Counted from the first letter of the stretch, positions 1-8,270 are shown. The stretch: 16,306 nucleotides of DNA from JAMCXS01 sp964459065 (GCA_964459065.1 CAYWMN010000064.1:1-16306), one strand, 5' to 3'. Notes: a model not told the origin generated them from the letters alone. A program made the numbers and translations.

Positions 1-25
1 TCCTTGTTTAAGACTTGGGGATGAG

Positions 26-43
26 GCAGAGGCCCGCCTCTGC
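26..43. repeat. perfect hairpin, 8-bp arms
   Basis: GCAGAGGC and GCCTCTGC form a perfect inverted repeat separated only by CC, so the real loop would open one or two pairs. It lies about 130 bases beyond the stop of the methyltransferase, the last gene of the leftward EPS operon, and immediately next to a second perfect hairpin (46-63). No T-tract follows on either strand, so an intrinsic terminator is not demonstrated. It may be a transcript-end stabilising structure or part of a dispersed intergenic repeat. Confidence 0.5.
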
Positions 44-45
44 AA

Positions 46-63
46 GCCGGTGCTCGCACCGGC
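46..63. repeat. perfect hairpin, 7-bp arms, CTCG tetraloop
   Basis: GCCGGTG and CACCGGC pair perfectly around CTCG. It is separated by two bases from the hairpin at 26-43. On the minus strand it would be transcribed just after the EPS operon. It is GC-rich and lacks a following U-run. It may be a factor-dependent terminator, a 3'-end protecting stem-loop, or one unit of an intergenic repeat family. Confidence 0.5.
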
Positions 64-160
64 GGGCGCACGGCCAATTCCTAACTTTGTAGTCATGGGC
101 TTTAGATTCATCTGGATTCTCTGCAAGTCTGCCGGCGCGAGTTCCTGGCCGGGATGGGAA

Positions 161-177
161 CCTGAATTCGGTTCAGG
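161..177 (-). terminator. weak hairpin over the methyltransferase stop codon
   Basis: CCTGAA and TTCAGG pair around a 5-base loop. On the minus strand the stop codon TGA of the methyltransferase lies inside the first arm. There is no T-run after it, so a terminator role is only suggested by position at the end of the operon. Confidence 0.2.
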
Positions 178-1108
178 CCGAAAGAGCTGCGATCCCGGGC
201 GTGTCCATTTCTTCTTCGGCCAATCCGAACTTCAGTGCTTTCTTGCGGGCCATTACCAGATACTGGTTTCCGGCTGAGCGAATGACCGGGACCTCCTGGT
301 CGGCAAGCGATTGGAGCCACTGATGGATTTTCATTCCGGCTGAATTCGGCAGCAGGGAGCAGTTCAGGAACGTGAAGGGGCCGAACCCAAAGGTCTTACG
401 CCTTTCATTCGAAAGTCCGGCGCTGGCGAGCAAGCCGTCAAATTCATTGATTGAATGGGTCTGGCTGTGCGGGGTTGCGGGGAATTCCCTCCACAGGCCA
501 TGCCGCTCAAGCGCCCTGCGAACTGTTTTGCGGACCGGCTTCAAGGCCGGAAAACGGAAGGGGTCCAAGCAGTAATTCATGCGCCAATGATTGTCAGCGC
601 TGGCTACGAGAGAACCTCCCTGCTTCAGGACGCGCGCCATCTCCCGCACAGCGTCGTCAGGCGAATGGAGCCAGGGGATTACACCCAGGGCGATCACCAA
701 GCTGAAGCTGTTGTCTCTGAGCGAGAGCTGATGGACGTCGCCGAGGGCCGTTCTGACCGTGCCGGAAAATCCCGCTCTCGTGACGAACCACCTCGTTTGG
801 TCAATCATGGCCGGAGCTGCATCCAGGGCCGTGACGGCAAACCGGCGCTGGGCAAGCGCCAGCGTCATCAGGCCCGCGCCGCATCCGACCTCCAGCACGC
901 GCGACCCCGGCCGCAGAGCGAGCGCGTCGATCCAGTTGAGAACAATGCTGCGCCGAAGCTGGTACGCAGCCGACCTCACGTCGCGCCGTTGATAGATTTT
1001 GCGCCAGTAAGCCGACTCCTCGGTGAAGTACCGGTTGACTTGCTCCTGCTGTTGGTCGAGCAGGGATTGCTCAAACGAAATTGGAACCTGCGGATTTATC
1101 TGGGCCAT
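173..1108 (-). CDS. class I SAM-dependent methyltransferase, EPS operon
   Basis: A 311-residue protein with a Rossmann-type methyltransferase core. Motif I is VLEVGCGAG (about residues 71-79), followed by the acidic end of strand beta-2 in ALDAAPAMID (about 94-103), a motif-II-like ALGDVHQLSL (about 121-130) and the post-core LGVIPWLHSPDDAVREMARVLK-type segment around 141-162. This is the Methyltransf_11/25 class, which transfers a methyl group from S-adenosylmethionine to a small molecule or sugar; the substrate cannot be read from sequence. It is the last gene of the minus-strand EPS operon, 23 bases after the sugar-transferase stop. The ATG at 1108 follows GGGTG at a good distance. Position suggests modification of the polysaccharide or of a lipid-linked intermediate, which is inference. 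The C-terminal 130 residues are less conserved in type and may bind the substrate. Confidence 0.85.
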   Translation of the reverse strand: MAQINPQVPISFEQSLLDQQQEQVNRYFTEESAYWRKIYQRRDVRSAAYQLRRSIVLNWIDALALRPGSRVLEVGCGAGLMTLALAQRRFAVTALDAAPAMIDQTRWFVTRAGFSGTVRTALGDVHQLSLRDNSFSLVIALGVIPWLHSPDDAVREMARVLKQGGSLVASADNHWRMNYCLDPFRFPALKPVRKTVRRALERHGLWREFPATPHSQTHSINEFDGLLASAGLSNERRKTFGFGPFTFLNCSLLPNSAGMKIHQWLQSLADQEVPVIRSAGNQYLVMARKKALKFGLAEEEMDTPGIAALSA

Positions 1109-1131
1109 GTTTTTTCACCCAATTGGGAATG

Positions 1132-2625
1132 TCAATCTCCACTGCCGTTCAATACCGCCGGGACGGTTTTGAGCAGAATCTTGAGGTCGAGCCAGAGACT
1201 CCAGTTCTCGATGTACTCCAGGTCAAGGCGCATGTTCTTTTCAAACGAAGGGTCGCGGCGAGCCGTGACCTGCCACAATCCCGTGATGCCCGGCGTGACG
1301 TCCAGCCGCCGGAGATGCTCCAGTTGGTACTGTTTAAAGTCGTCGGTTGGGTGGGGTCTGGGGCCCACCAGGCTCATGTCGCCGGCCAGCACGTTCCAGA
1401 GTTGCGGGAACTCATCCAGGCTGAACTTCCTCAAAATGATCCCCACCCGGGTGAGCCGGGGATCATTAGCGATTTTGAAGAAAGGTCCGCTTCGTTCGTT
1501 CAAAGCGCGGAGCCGTTCCTTTTGCGCATCGGCGTCGGCCACCATGGACCGAAACTTCAGGCAAAGGAACTTTCTTCCCTTCCTGCCGATGCGAGTGGCG
1601 CGGTAGAAGACCGGGCCGGCAGAATCCAGCTTGATGGCGACCGCAATGACGGCGAACAACGGCGCAAGCAACAGAAGACCCACGGCTGCGGCGACGACGT
1701 CCACCAATCTTTTTGCAAACAGACCCAGCGTGGGGATGGGTTGCCGGTGCAGCTCGATCACCGGAAAATCTCCCACGTATTCGAGCGGGGCGTGCAGACC
1801 CAGCACAGGGTAGGGTTCCGGGATGAGCTTCACGTCGAGGCGGTTGTGGCGCGCCTCCATGGCGACGGTCCGCATCACCTCTTCCTCAATGGGAACCGTG
1901 ATGAAGACTTCGTCGACGAATTGCGCCCGGGCCACTCGGGATAAGTCTCCGGTCGGTCCCAGAACGCGGGGGTCGGTGGAGTGATTGCCGTCCAGAAACC
2001 CTTTCACCACGAACCCCAGTTCTTTGCGGGCGCCCAGGTAGTTGGCCAGGTCCTGGCCCACTTCGCCGGCGCCGATAATCAAAACGTTTCTTCCGCCGCT
2101 GTTGCTGGCCACACGCCGCTCGATGACGTCGCGTCTCCAGATGCGCCAGGCCGCCAGCGTGGCGATGTTGAGCAGGCCGCAGGAGACCACGACCAGGCGG
2201 GAAATCGATTTCACGCCGGAAAGGTAGATAAAGACCGTCAAAAGCAGCGTTGCCAGCCCCACCGCCTTGCTCACGGCCAGCGTTTCGTCCAGCCGGGTTC
2301 GAGCCTGCCCTGGACGATACAGATCCTGGCTCTCCAGCGCGAAAAGGATCAAGGTGACGTAGATCAGCAGAAAGGCGACATAGGCTTTCTGGAGGTGGAA
2401 AGCCGGCAGGGCCGCGCTTGAGCTGTCAAGCCAAAGCAGTCCCGCCAGCCACTCCGGGCCGTAGCGGAAGCTGTAAACGATCGCGGCGTTCAGCCACACA
2501 AACACGATGTCGGCCAGGATGTAACCGGTTTGGCCCCACCTTCCGTTCGGGAGGTTGCGGGGCTCGGTCCAGGTGTGGGAAATGCCTAGCGTCCGCGCCG
2601 GTTGTTGGGTCTGAGCGTAAGGCAT
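1132..2625 (-). CDS. polyprenyl-phosphate hexose-1-phosphate transferase (WbaP/WcaJ type)
   Basis: This 497-residue membrane protein should start repeat-unit synthesis by transferring a sugar-1-phosphate from a nucleotide sugar to undecaprenyl phosphate at the inner membrane. Four hydrophobic segments lie at about 33-55, 82-100, 120-140 and 143-162. A Rossmann-like CoA-binding-type domain carries GAGEVG at 185-190. A further hydrophobic stretch (about 306-334) leads into the catalytic bacterial sugar transferase domain with KFRSM (357-361), RKFSLDEFPQLWNVL (catalytic Asp-Glu pair about 404-405), GDMSLVGPRP (415-424) and PGITGLWQV (445-453). Domain order and length match the full-length PHPT family (exopolysaccharide biosynthesis polyprenyl glycosylphosphotransferase). 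The start is preceded by GAGG six bases upstream, embedded in the last codons of the upstream kinase gene, with only 3 bases between the genes. Which sugar (glucose, galactose or other) is used cannot be told. Confidence 0.93.
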   Translation of the reverse strand: MPYAQTQQPARTLGISHTWTEPRNLPNGRWGQTGYILADIVFVWLNAAIVYSFRYGPEWLAGLLWLDSSSAALPAFHLQKAYVAFLLIYVTLILFALESQDLYRPGQARTRLDETLAVSKAVGLATLLLTVFIYLSGVKSISRLVVVSCGLLNIATLAAWRIWRRDVIERRVASNSGGRNVLIIGAGEVGQDLANYLGARKELGFVVKGFLDGNHSTDPRVLGPTGDLSRVARAQFVDEVFITVPIEEEVMRTVAMEARHNRLDVKLIPEPYPVLGLHAPLEYVGDFPVIELHRQPIPTLGLFAKRLVDVVAAAVGLLLLAPLFAVIAVAIKLDSAGPVFYRATRIGRKGRKFLCLKFRSMVADADAQKERLRALNERSGPFFKIANDPRLTRVGIILRKFSLDEFPQLWNVLAGDMSLVGPRPHPTDDFKQYQLEHLRRLDVTPGITGLWQVTARRDPSFEKNMRLDLEYIENWSLWLDLKILLKTVPAVLNGSGD

Positions 2626-2628
2626 CGG

Positions 2629-5007
2629 TTACCTCATATCACTGTGCGCTTCGATTCGCGCGGTGATCTGCTCACCGGGCGTGTTCTCCACGCTGTCGGA
2701 CCCGTAGCCGGAGTAGTAGCTGTACCCGTAGGGAAGCGTATGCAGATCGATGCTGTTGAGCACAGCCCCGATCACATTGCTGAGTTGGCCCCGGGCTCGG
2801 CGCACAAAATCCCGCGGGGTCAGTCCGCTCCGGACCACCAGAATCGTTCCGTCGACCATCTCCGCAAGAATGCGGGCGTCTGCCAGGTTGAGCATCAAGG
2901 CCGGAGAATCAATAATCACGTGGTCGTAGTCTTCGAGAGCCTGCTGGATCAAGGCCTTTGTCCGGGCAGAGGCGAGCAGCGCCACGGGGTTTTTGGGTAA
3001 CTGGCCGGCCGGAAGGATATTCAGGTTGGGAACCAGACCCGGCAGAACACAAGGGGCCCAATTCGTCAGTCCCTCAAGGTATCCGGACAATCCGCGAACA
3101 TTCCTGAACCCAAGCGCCCTGTGGACACAAGGCCTGCGCATGTCGGCGTCGATCAACAGGACGCGCTGGCCTTGTTGCGCCAGAGTAATCGCCAGGTTGA
3201 CTGAGACAAGGGTTTTCCCTTCACCCGGCTGGGAGCTGGTGATCAGCAGAGTGCGCAGGGGCCTTCTTCGGCTTTCCGCTTCCAGCATCACCGAGGTTCC
3301 CAGATTTCTGAAGGCCTCCAGCAGCGGCGAATAGTCTTGATGCACTTGCTTGTCAATCCGGTACCAGGGCTTTTCGGAACTTGCCAGACTGGTTGTCGGG
3401 TTGAAGGCGGGCGGCAGTTGCAGCCGATCGCCGTTTTGCGGGATGGTTTTGAAATTCGCGCCGGGAAGCGATTCGACTGAGGGAATCATCGCCAGCGCGG
3501 GAATACCCAGGAAGCGGTCCAGATCCTCCACGGTTTTCAGACTCGTATCAAGGCGCTCCCGCAGGAAGGCCGCCGCGATTCCAAGCCCGAGGCCAATGAT
3601 CATTGCCAGCGTGAGATTGAGCCAAAGCTTGGGCCGGACAGGATAAAACTGCGGGACTGCTGCATCCACCACGCTCACGTTGTTGGCCTTGATTCGCGCC
3701 ACCAGCGTGGCTTCTTTGACCTTTTGCAGCAGGCTTGCATAGAGCTGGGTGTCGGTGTCTGCGTTTCTTTTGAGAATGTCATATTGACTGGACTTTTCTG
3801 CAACGCGGGTCGCTGAAGCTTTTTGCTTGTTGAATTCTCCCACCAGCAGCGCTTCATGGCGGACCGCCGCAAGGTAACTCTGGGTGATGTTTTCGGCAGC
3901 GCGCTGGCGCTCACGGGCCAGCACCTTTTCCAGGGCGGCAATCTGGTTCTTCACCTGTTTGACTTTCGGATAATGATCCGTGAAGGTGGCTGAAAGTTCT
4001 GCGTACTGGCGCTTGAGGCCTGTGAGCCGCACGGTGAGGTCCTGAAGGAGTTTGTCCTGGAATACGCCCGGAAGCGAGCCGTAATCACCCTTGCGCACCA
4101 ATCGGTAAACCGACTCTTTCTGATAGCGGTCGGCCTGGGCCTTGGTCAACTCCTGCTGGATTTGCTGCAGGCGCTGGTCCACGATGTCTTCGGAGGTTCC
4201 CCGGCCGGTTTGAAGGTAGAGCAAGCCCTGCTGTCGCGCATATTGCAACATCTTTCGCTCGGATTCCTCCAGTTCGCTTTTTGCGGCATCCAGTTGAAGC
4301 GCCAGCTCTTTTGAAAGCCTGCGGGTAGCCTCTTCGTGCATCTGGAGGTAGTTGTCCACGATGGAATTGACAACCCGGGCTGACAACTTCGGGTCGCTGC
4401 TTTCAAAACTCACGTTGACCAGCCGCGTATCTCTGACGGGGTCAACTTCCAGATGATTCTTAAACCGGCGCAGCACCTGCTCGTAAGTTTTGGGGTCCAA
4501 TTTTTGATCCGTCTTCACGCTCTCCGGCGAGGATTCGCCCGCCCTCCATTCCGTAATGTATTTCCGAGCACGATGGAGGAGACTCTCCTGGCCGCTGGGA
4601 TTGAATTCTTTCACTTGGGTCAGGTGGAGTTGATTGATGACCCGCCGCGCCAGAGTATCGGACATCAAAATGCCGTGTTGTGTTTTCACGTCCACGCTGG
4701 ATGCCGGATCGAGTTTCATCAGCTGCTGCACGGTTGTGATATCCGGAGACTCGCCCTCGATTTCCAGGGTGGCTTCGGAACGGTAGACCGGGTGCATCAG
4801 GAGTGACAAAAGGAAGGCCGCGGCAACCACCGTGGCGACGGCCGTGATCACCGTCCTGCGGCGATTCCGGAGGACCCGAAGGAAGACCGAGAACTCCGTT
4901 TCCGAATCGGCCGGAATCGAGCCTGCTCCGCCGTTGGCTGCAGGGAACTTCCGCGCCGGACCCAGCACCTCAGGTTTATACGCTTGGATTTTGTTGTTTT
5001 CTGTCAT
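2629..5007 (-). CDS. polysaccharide chain-length regulator fused to bacterial tyrosine kinase (Wzc type)
   Basis: This 792-residue inner-membrane protein combines a Wzz periplasmic domain with a cytoplasmic BY-kinase. The first TM helix is at about 52-72. A long periplasmic region with heptad-rich helices (around 225-400) follows, then a GNVR-like tail and the second TM helix around 463-483. The kinase has Walker A SSQPGEGKT (Lys598), Walker A' LLIDADMRRP (about 620-629) and Walker B VIIDSP (Asp700). A tyrosine-rich C-terminal tail carries Tyr760, 762, 764, 765 and 768, the expected autophosphorylation cluster. Known Wzc proteins control export and chain length together with Wza and are cycled by a phosphatase; no low-molecular-weight phosphatase gene is in the window. 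The ATG at 5007 has GGAG seven bases upstream. It is sandwiched between the exporter (43-base gap) and the initiating transferase (3-base gap), consistent with one operon. Confidence 0.95.
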   Translation of the reverse strand: MTENNKIQAYKPEVLGPARKFPAANGGAGSIPADSETEFSVFLRVLRNRRRTVITAVATVVAAAFLLSLLMHPVYRSEATLEIEGESPDITTVQQLMKLDPASSVDVKTQHGILMSDTLARRVINQLHLTQVKEFNPSGQESLLHRARKYITEWRAGESSPESVKTDQKLDPKTYEQVLRRFKNHLEVDPVRDTRLVNVSFESSDPKLSARVVNSIVDNYLQMHEEATRRLSKELALQLDAAKSELEESERKMLQYARQQGLLYLQTGRGTSEDIVDQRLQQIQQELTKAQADRYQKESVYRLVRKGDYGSLPGVFQDKLLQDLTVRLTGLKRQYAELSATFTDHYPKVKQVKNQIAALEKVLARERQRAAENITQSYLAAVRHEALLVGEFNKQKASATRVAEKSSQYDILKRNADTDTQLYASLLQKVKEATLVARIKANNVSVVDAAVPQFYPVRPKLWLNLTLAMIIGLGLGIAAAFLRERLDTSLKTVEDLDRFLGIPALAMIPSVESLPGANFKTIPQNGDRLQLPPAFNPTTSLASSEKPWYRIDKQVHQDYSPLLEAFRNLGTSVMLEAESRRRPLRTLLITSSQPGEGKTLVSVNLAITLAQQGQRVLLIDADMRRPCVHRALGFRNVRGLSGYLEGLTNWAPCVLPGLVPNLNILPAGQLPKNPVALLASARTKALIQQALEDYDHVIIDSPALMLNLADARILAEMVDGTILVVRSGLTPRDFVRRARGQLSNVIGAVLNSIDLHTLPYGYSYYSGYGSDSVENTPGEQITARIEAHSDMR

Positions 5008-5050
5008 CTCGAATCTCCATCGGCCTTCTTTTTATGAAATTCGCGGCCCG

Positions 5051-6127
5051 TCAAGGAACGCCGCGCCATACGACCCAGCGTGCGAAAGTTTCCAGTGCCG
5101 CCCGGCCTGCAGACTTGGCTCCGCTTTTGGGAACGAACAAGATGTCTTTGGGCCGAAGAGGCAGATCCGGCGATTTCCCGGTCAGAATTTTGTTCAGGGG
5201 CACGGGAATTTCAATCTGCTGGCCGTTTTGCGCCACTCGAATGATGGTGGCGCGGCTCTTGGCTGCTGTCGGCGTGATGCCTTCTCCCAGAGCGATCGCC
5301 TGCAGAACCGTGATGTGCTCGTTGTCCTTAACGGGAAACCCTCCTGGCCGCTTCACGTCTCCCACCACGTACACAATTCCTGCTGCCTTAACCTTGACGA
5401 TGTCGCCCGGATAGACGGGCACGTTGTATTGGGCATCGCCGGAGTCGAGCAGGCGCTTCAGGCTGATTTCAACCGTGTGTTTGTCCTGGGCCGCGCCCTT
5501 CGCCCCTTGCTCGGAAGGCGCCGGCGCTTGCGGGGCAACCTCCGCGGATGCGCCCCGCATCACCAGCACCGCGTCTCCGGCGTCAGGCGCAAGGCCCTCG
5601 GCCATCGACAGCATCTCCAACAGCGTTTTGGTACCACGAATCTGGAAGACCCCGGGCTTTTTGACCGCTCCCAGAACTGAAACGCTGTGGCTTTCCATCT
5701 GCGTCACCGCAACCGTCACCTGCGGGTCTCTCATGTAGGTTCCGCGGAGGCGGTTCGCGAGGGCCGCCGCAAGCTGGTGAGATGTTAATCCCGCCGCTTT
5801 CACCGAGCCCAGCAGGGGAATCGAAATGTTGCCGTCGGCCGTAACGCGGACCGGATGGCTCAGATCGGGCGCGTCAAGAACGCTGATGGCGAGCAAGTCG
5901 TCCGGGCCGATGCGGTAATCGTGGCTGGACATTGCTTCTTGAGGATTCGAGTGCTCCGTGCGGACCAGTTGCTGGAGCCGCCGGTTCATCTCGTTGTTTT
6001 CCTGCGTCTTGACGCTGGGCATCGCCGCGGGCAAGCTGGCCGGCTGCGCCGGCGCCTGGGACTGGGCCAGAACCCTTACGGGTATTAGAGTTAGAACGAT
6101 TCCTAAATAAAGCCATTTTCGGGCCAT
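5051..6127 (-). CDS. polysaccharide export protein with SLBB domains (Wza-like)
   Basis: A 358-residue secreted protein. Residues 1-21 form a signal peptide (MARKWL start, hydrophobic core, VLA-Q cleavage site). There is no lipobox cysteine, unlike E. coli Wza, so it is not a classical lipoprotein. The Poly_export domain begins at YRIGPDDLLAISV (71-83) and runs to about 145. A first SLBB domain follows (VSVLGAVKKPGVF, about 149-161, then LLEMLSMAEGL). After a proline/alanine-rich insert (about 190-215) comes a second SLBB (VYVVGDVKRPGGF, then VLQAIALGEGI). The C-terminal ETFARWVVW stretch is amphipathic and could correspond to the outer-membrane helix of Wza, which is inference. The role is the periplasm-to-exterior polysaccharide conduit working with the Wzc-type partner encoded next. 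The start has AGGAAGG six bases upstream. A non-canonical outer-membrane partner is possible given the missing lipid anchor. Confidence 0.93.
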   Translation of the reverse strand: MARKWLYLGIVLTLIPVRVLAQSQAPAQPASLPAAMPSVKTQENNEMNRRLQQLVRTEHSNPQEAMSSHDYRIGPDDLLAISVLDAPDLSHPVRVTADGNISIPLLGSVKAAGLTSHQLAAALANRLRGTYMRDPQVTVAVTQMESHSVSVLGAVKKPGVFQIRGTKTLLEMLSMAEGLAPDAGDAVLVMRGASAEVAPQAPAPSEQGAKGAAQDKHTVEISLKRLLDSGDAQYNVPVYPGDIVKVKAAGIVYVVGDVKRPGGFPVKDNEHITVLQAIALGEGITPTAAKSRATIIRVAQNGQQIEIPVPLNKILTGKSPDLPLRPKDILFVPKSGAKSAGRAALETFARWVVWRGVP

Positions 6128-6191
6128 CTCTCACCTTCCTTTGCGCGCCGATCGATCCTTCTCAAAGATGCGTGTTCCGTTCCTCCACTCT

Positions 6192-6767
6192 CTATCCGGT
6201 GGCGCCCGGCGCGTTTCCCGCTCGGGCTGCGGGGCTGTAGGCGCGGCCTGGACCCGATGAACGCTCTACCATTGCGGGGTCGACTTCCACGGCGACCGAT
6301 TTCGCAAGCATGTCGACGGAAAGAACCAGACTGTAGCGGTTGGTCTTGCGAACCAGGATGCCTTCAATACCTTCGAGCGGTCCCTCTTTCACCCGCACCC
6401 GGTCGCCGGTGTGCAGGAACGGATGCGGCTCAACGCGCGAAAAGTTTTCAACCGTCAGGCGGATTCCCTCGATCTCGTCGCTCGGGATGGACGCCGCGCG
6501 GCCGCCGGTTCCCACAAACGCATGGACACCGGGCGTAGTCAGGATGGGCAACGAGCGCTCCATCTCCGTGTGAATAAACACGTAGCAGGGAAACAGCGGC
6601 AGGGAAAGTTTCTTGCGGCGGTCTTTCCACTGGTGAACGGCCGGATACAAGGGCAGAAACACTTCGAATCCTTTAGCCGTGAGAATGTCCGACGCCGTTT
6701 TTTCGTGCTGGTGGCGTGTGTACAAGGCGTACCAATTGCGCTCCTGTTCCCTCTGACTGTTTTCCAT
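6192..6767 (-). CDS. NusG-family antiterminator of the RfaH/UpxY/LoaP type
   Basis: A protein of about 191 residues. The N-terminal NGN domain starts NWYALYTRHQHEKTA and includes FLPLYP, SLPLFPCYVFIH and GVHAFVG. A C-terminal KOW domain has GDRVRVKEGPLEGIEGIL and ends near VEVDPAMVERS. Paralogues of NusG heading capsule, LPS or antibiotic operons (RfaH, UpxY, LoaP) ride on RNA polymerase and suppress termination inside long operons. Its position as the gene just before the export genes fits that job. Two starts are possible: ATG 6782 and ATG 6767. I prefer 6767 because GAGGGAAGG lies directly upstream, and because the outer ATG abuts the foot of an inverted repeat (6783-6814). The last ~20 residues are Gly/Ala/Pro-rich and probably disordered. 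The gap to the exporter is 64 bases. Confidence 0.92.
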   Translation of the reverse strand: MENSQREQERNWYALYTRHQHEKTASDILTAKGFEVFLPLYPAVHQWKDRRKKLSLPLFPCYVFIHTEMERSLPILTTPGVHAFVGTGGRAASIPSDEIEGIRLTVENFSRVEPHPFLHTGDRVRVKEGPLEGIEGILVRKTNRYSLVLSVDMLAKSVAVEVDPAMVERSSGPGRAYSPAARAGNAPGATG

Positions 6768-6782
6768 GGATCCTTCCCTCAT

Positions 6783-6814
6783 CGGTGTAAAGCTCCGCCC
6801 TCTGGCCTACACCG
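6783..6814 (-). promoter_or_regulatory. inverted repeat in the leader of the antiterminator gene
   Basis: CGGTGTA (6783-6789) and TACACCG (6808-6814) are perfect 7-base arms around an 18-base spacer. On the minus-strand mRNA the hairpin ends immediately before the outer ATG (6782) and 16 bases before the preferred start, next to the ribosome binding site. It could be a translational control stem or an ops-like/leader element for the NusG paralogue; both are inference. Confidence 0.4.
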
Positions 6815-7034
6815 AGGCCCTTTGAAAAACCTTTCCGGCTGGCCCGCCTGGTTGTCAGCGGCCAGGCGCCGGCCGTTTTGTTCCCCTCCCCGCCGGGGGT
6901 GCCGCCGGCAAGCTCGGTGCTGGTTGCCGCCTGTTCTTCGGACCCCGTTGTGGAGAACTGCCTGCTTCGTAACCGATCTCCGTCCACGCCGAACTCGGTG
7001 CCGCGCAGAACGGAAAGGGCCTTAACGCCCGGCA

Positions 7035-7134
7035 NNNNNNNNNNNNNNNNNNNNNNNNNNNNNNNNNNNNNNNNNNNNNNNNNNNNNNNNNNNNNNNNNN
7101 NNNNNNNNNNNNNNNNNNNNNNNNNNNNNNNNNN
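7035..7134. other. assembly gap (100 N) with flanking non-coding sequence
   Basis: Exactly 100 N bases, the usual placeholder for a gap of unknown size. It hides the stop codon of the degenerate sigma-54 regulator and whatever lies between it and the antiterminator. The 250 readable bases between the gap and the antiterminator (6783-7034) show no convincing coding sequence on either strand. Any protein drawn across the N run is not supported. Confidence 0.98.
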
Positions 7135-8270
7135 GCGTTCTGTTTCGAATCATGATTGCGCTTATTCGGCGCTTCTTCGGTCCCGCTTCCGTTCGAGGGC
7201 CTGCGCCGTTTTTTGGGCGGCAGGCCGGCCTGCTTGATCTTGTAGAGCAAGGCGCGATAGCTGATATTGAGCGCGCGCGCCGCCTGCTTGCGATTCCACT
7301 GGGTTTTCTGCAATGTCTTGAGGATGAGCTTGCTTTCCAGTTCGTGCGCTGCTTCCCGGGTCAACTGTTTTAATGAAACCGGCTGATGGGGCGAGGGTTC
7401 GAGACTTGCAGGCTCTTCGGGCTCAACCACCGGAAGGCCGCCGCGGCTGATATCGATGATATCGTCGGTACCGAGAACAACGTACCGCTTCACCGCGTTT
7501 TCCAGTTCTCGAATATTTCCCGGCCAGTCGTGCTTCTGGAGCTGATCGATCAGGAAATCTGAAGGCGGGTCGGCGTGACAGCCGAACTTGGTGTTATAAA
7601 CCTGCCAAAAATAGCGCGCCAGTTGAGGGACATCGATTTTGCGTCCCCGCAGCGGCGGCACGGCAATTCTGACGACACTGAGCGAGGAAAGCAGATCATC
7701 CTGAAACTTGCCGGCTGCGACTTCACGCTCCAGGTCATGAGTGGATGCGCAGATCACACGGAGCGAGATGGGAATCTCTTTTGCTCCGCCCGCCACAAAG
7801 GACCGCGATCCCTGGATCAACTGGAAGAGCTGGGTTTGCAAATTCAAATTGAGAGCGGCGACTTCTTCCACAAACAAAGTGCTCAAGCGGATGAGCGGTC
7901 TGTCGGCCAGCGTGAGGTCGGCTTCTCGAACGCTTTCGTCCTCAACTCGCAACGCAACCTCGTCGAGCGTGTTGCCGGTCGAGACCGGCGGGCTCACTTT
8001 AAAGAAGGGGGCATCGGGGCCGGGATACCGGCAATGAATAAATCGCGCGAGGACTTCTTTCCCGGTTCCCTTCTCACCCACAATCAGGATGGGCGCGCTG
8101 GTTAAGGCGACTTTTTCAACGACCTGCTGGACGAGCTTCATGCCTTCGGATTGGCCGAAGATCACTGCCCGCGGCGGCGGATCCTGGCATGAAACAATGC
8201 GACCATCGAGCTTGTCTGACATGGAATTCATGCCATATTCACTCTCGGGGAAAACTTGCGTCCACATCAT
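7135..8270 (-). CDS. degenerate sigma-54 activator-like AAA+ regulator with Fis HTH (3' end in gap)
   Basis: 378 residues are readable before the N gap. There is no receiver domain. The AAA+ domain has Walker A GEKGTGKE (65-72), but the segment that should hold GAFTGA (about 110-118) reads ESVREAD. Walker B is LFVEEV (132-137, Asp replaced by Glu135). The two arginine fingers of PspF-type proteins (FRxDLxxR) are Gln190 and Ser196 in KFQDDLLSSL. The later parts are well preserved: PPLRGRKIDVPQLA, HDWPGNIRELENAV (247-260) and a Fis-type HTH, NRKQAARALNISYRALLYKIKQ (326-347), followed by a basic tail PPKKRRR. DNA binding is therefore likely, whereas sigma-54 contact and ATP turnover are doubtful. 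It heads the EPS operon on the same strand. The start is ambiguous (ATG 8270, 8267 or 8231); the most upstream is given. The open frame over this length argues for a functional gene rather than decay. Confidence 0.85.

Noticed and set aside
455..1606. 383-codon plus-strand open frame
   Set aside because: It lies antisense to the methyltransferase and sugar transferase, is rich in Arg/Ser/Pro and has no domain; a shadow of GC-rich coding DNA.
4832..5680. 282-codon plus-strand open frame
   Set aside because: Antisense to the Wzc and Wza-like genes, with no recognisable motif.
6673..7034. open minus-strand frame between the N gap and the antiterminator
   Set aside because: It overlaps the NusG-like gene by over 90 bases in another frame, has low-complexity composition, and its upstream end is in the gap.
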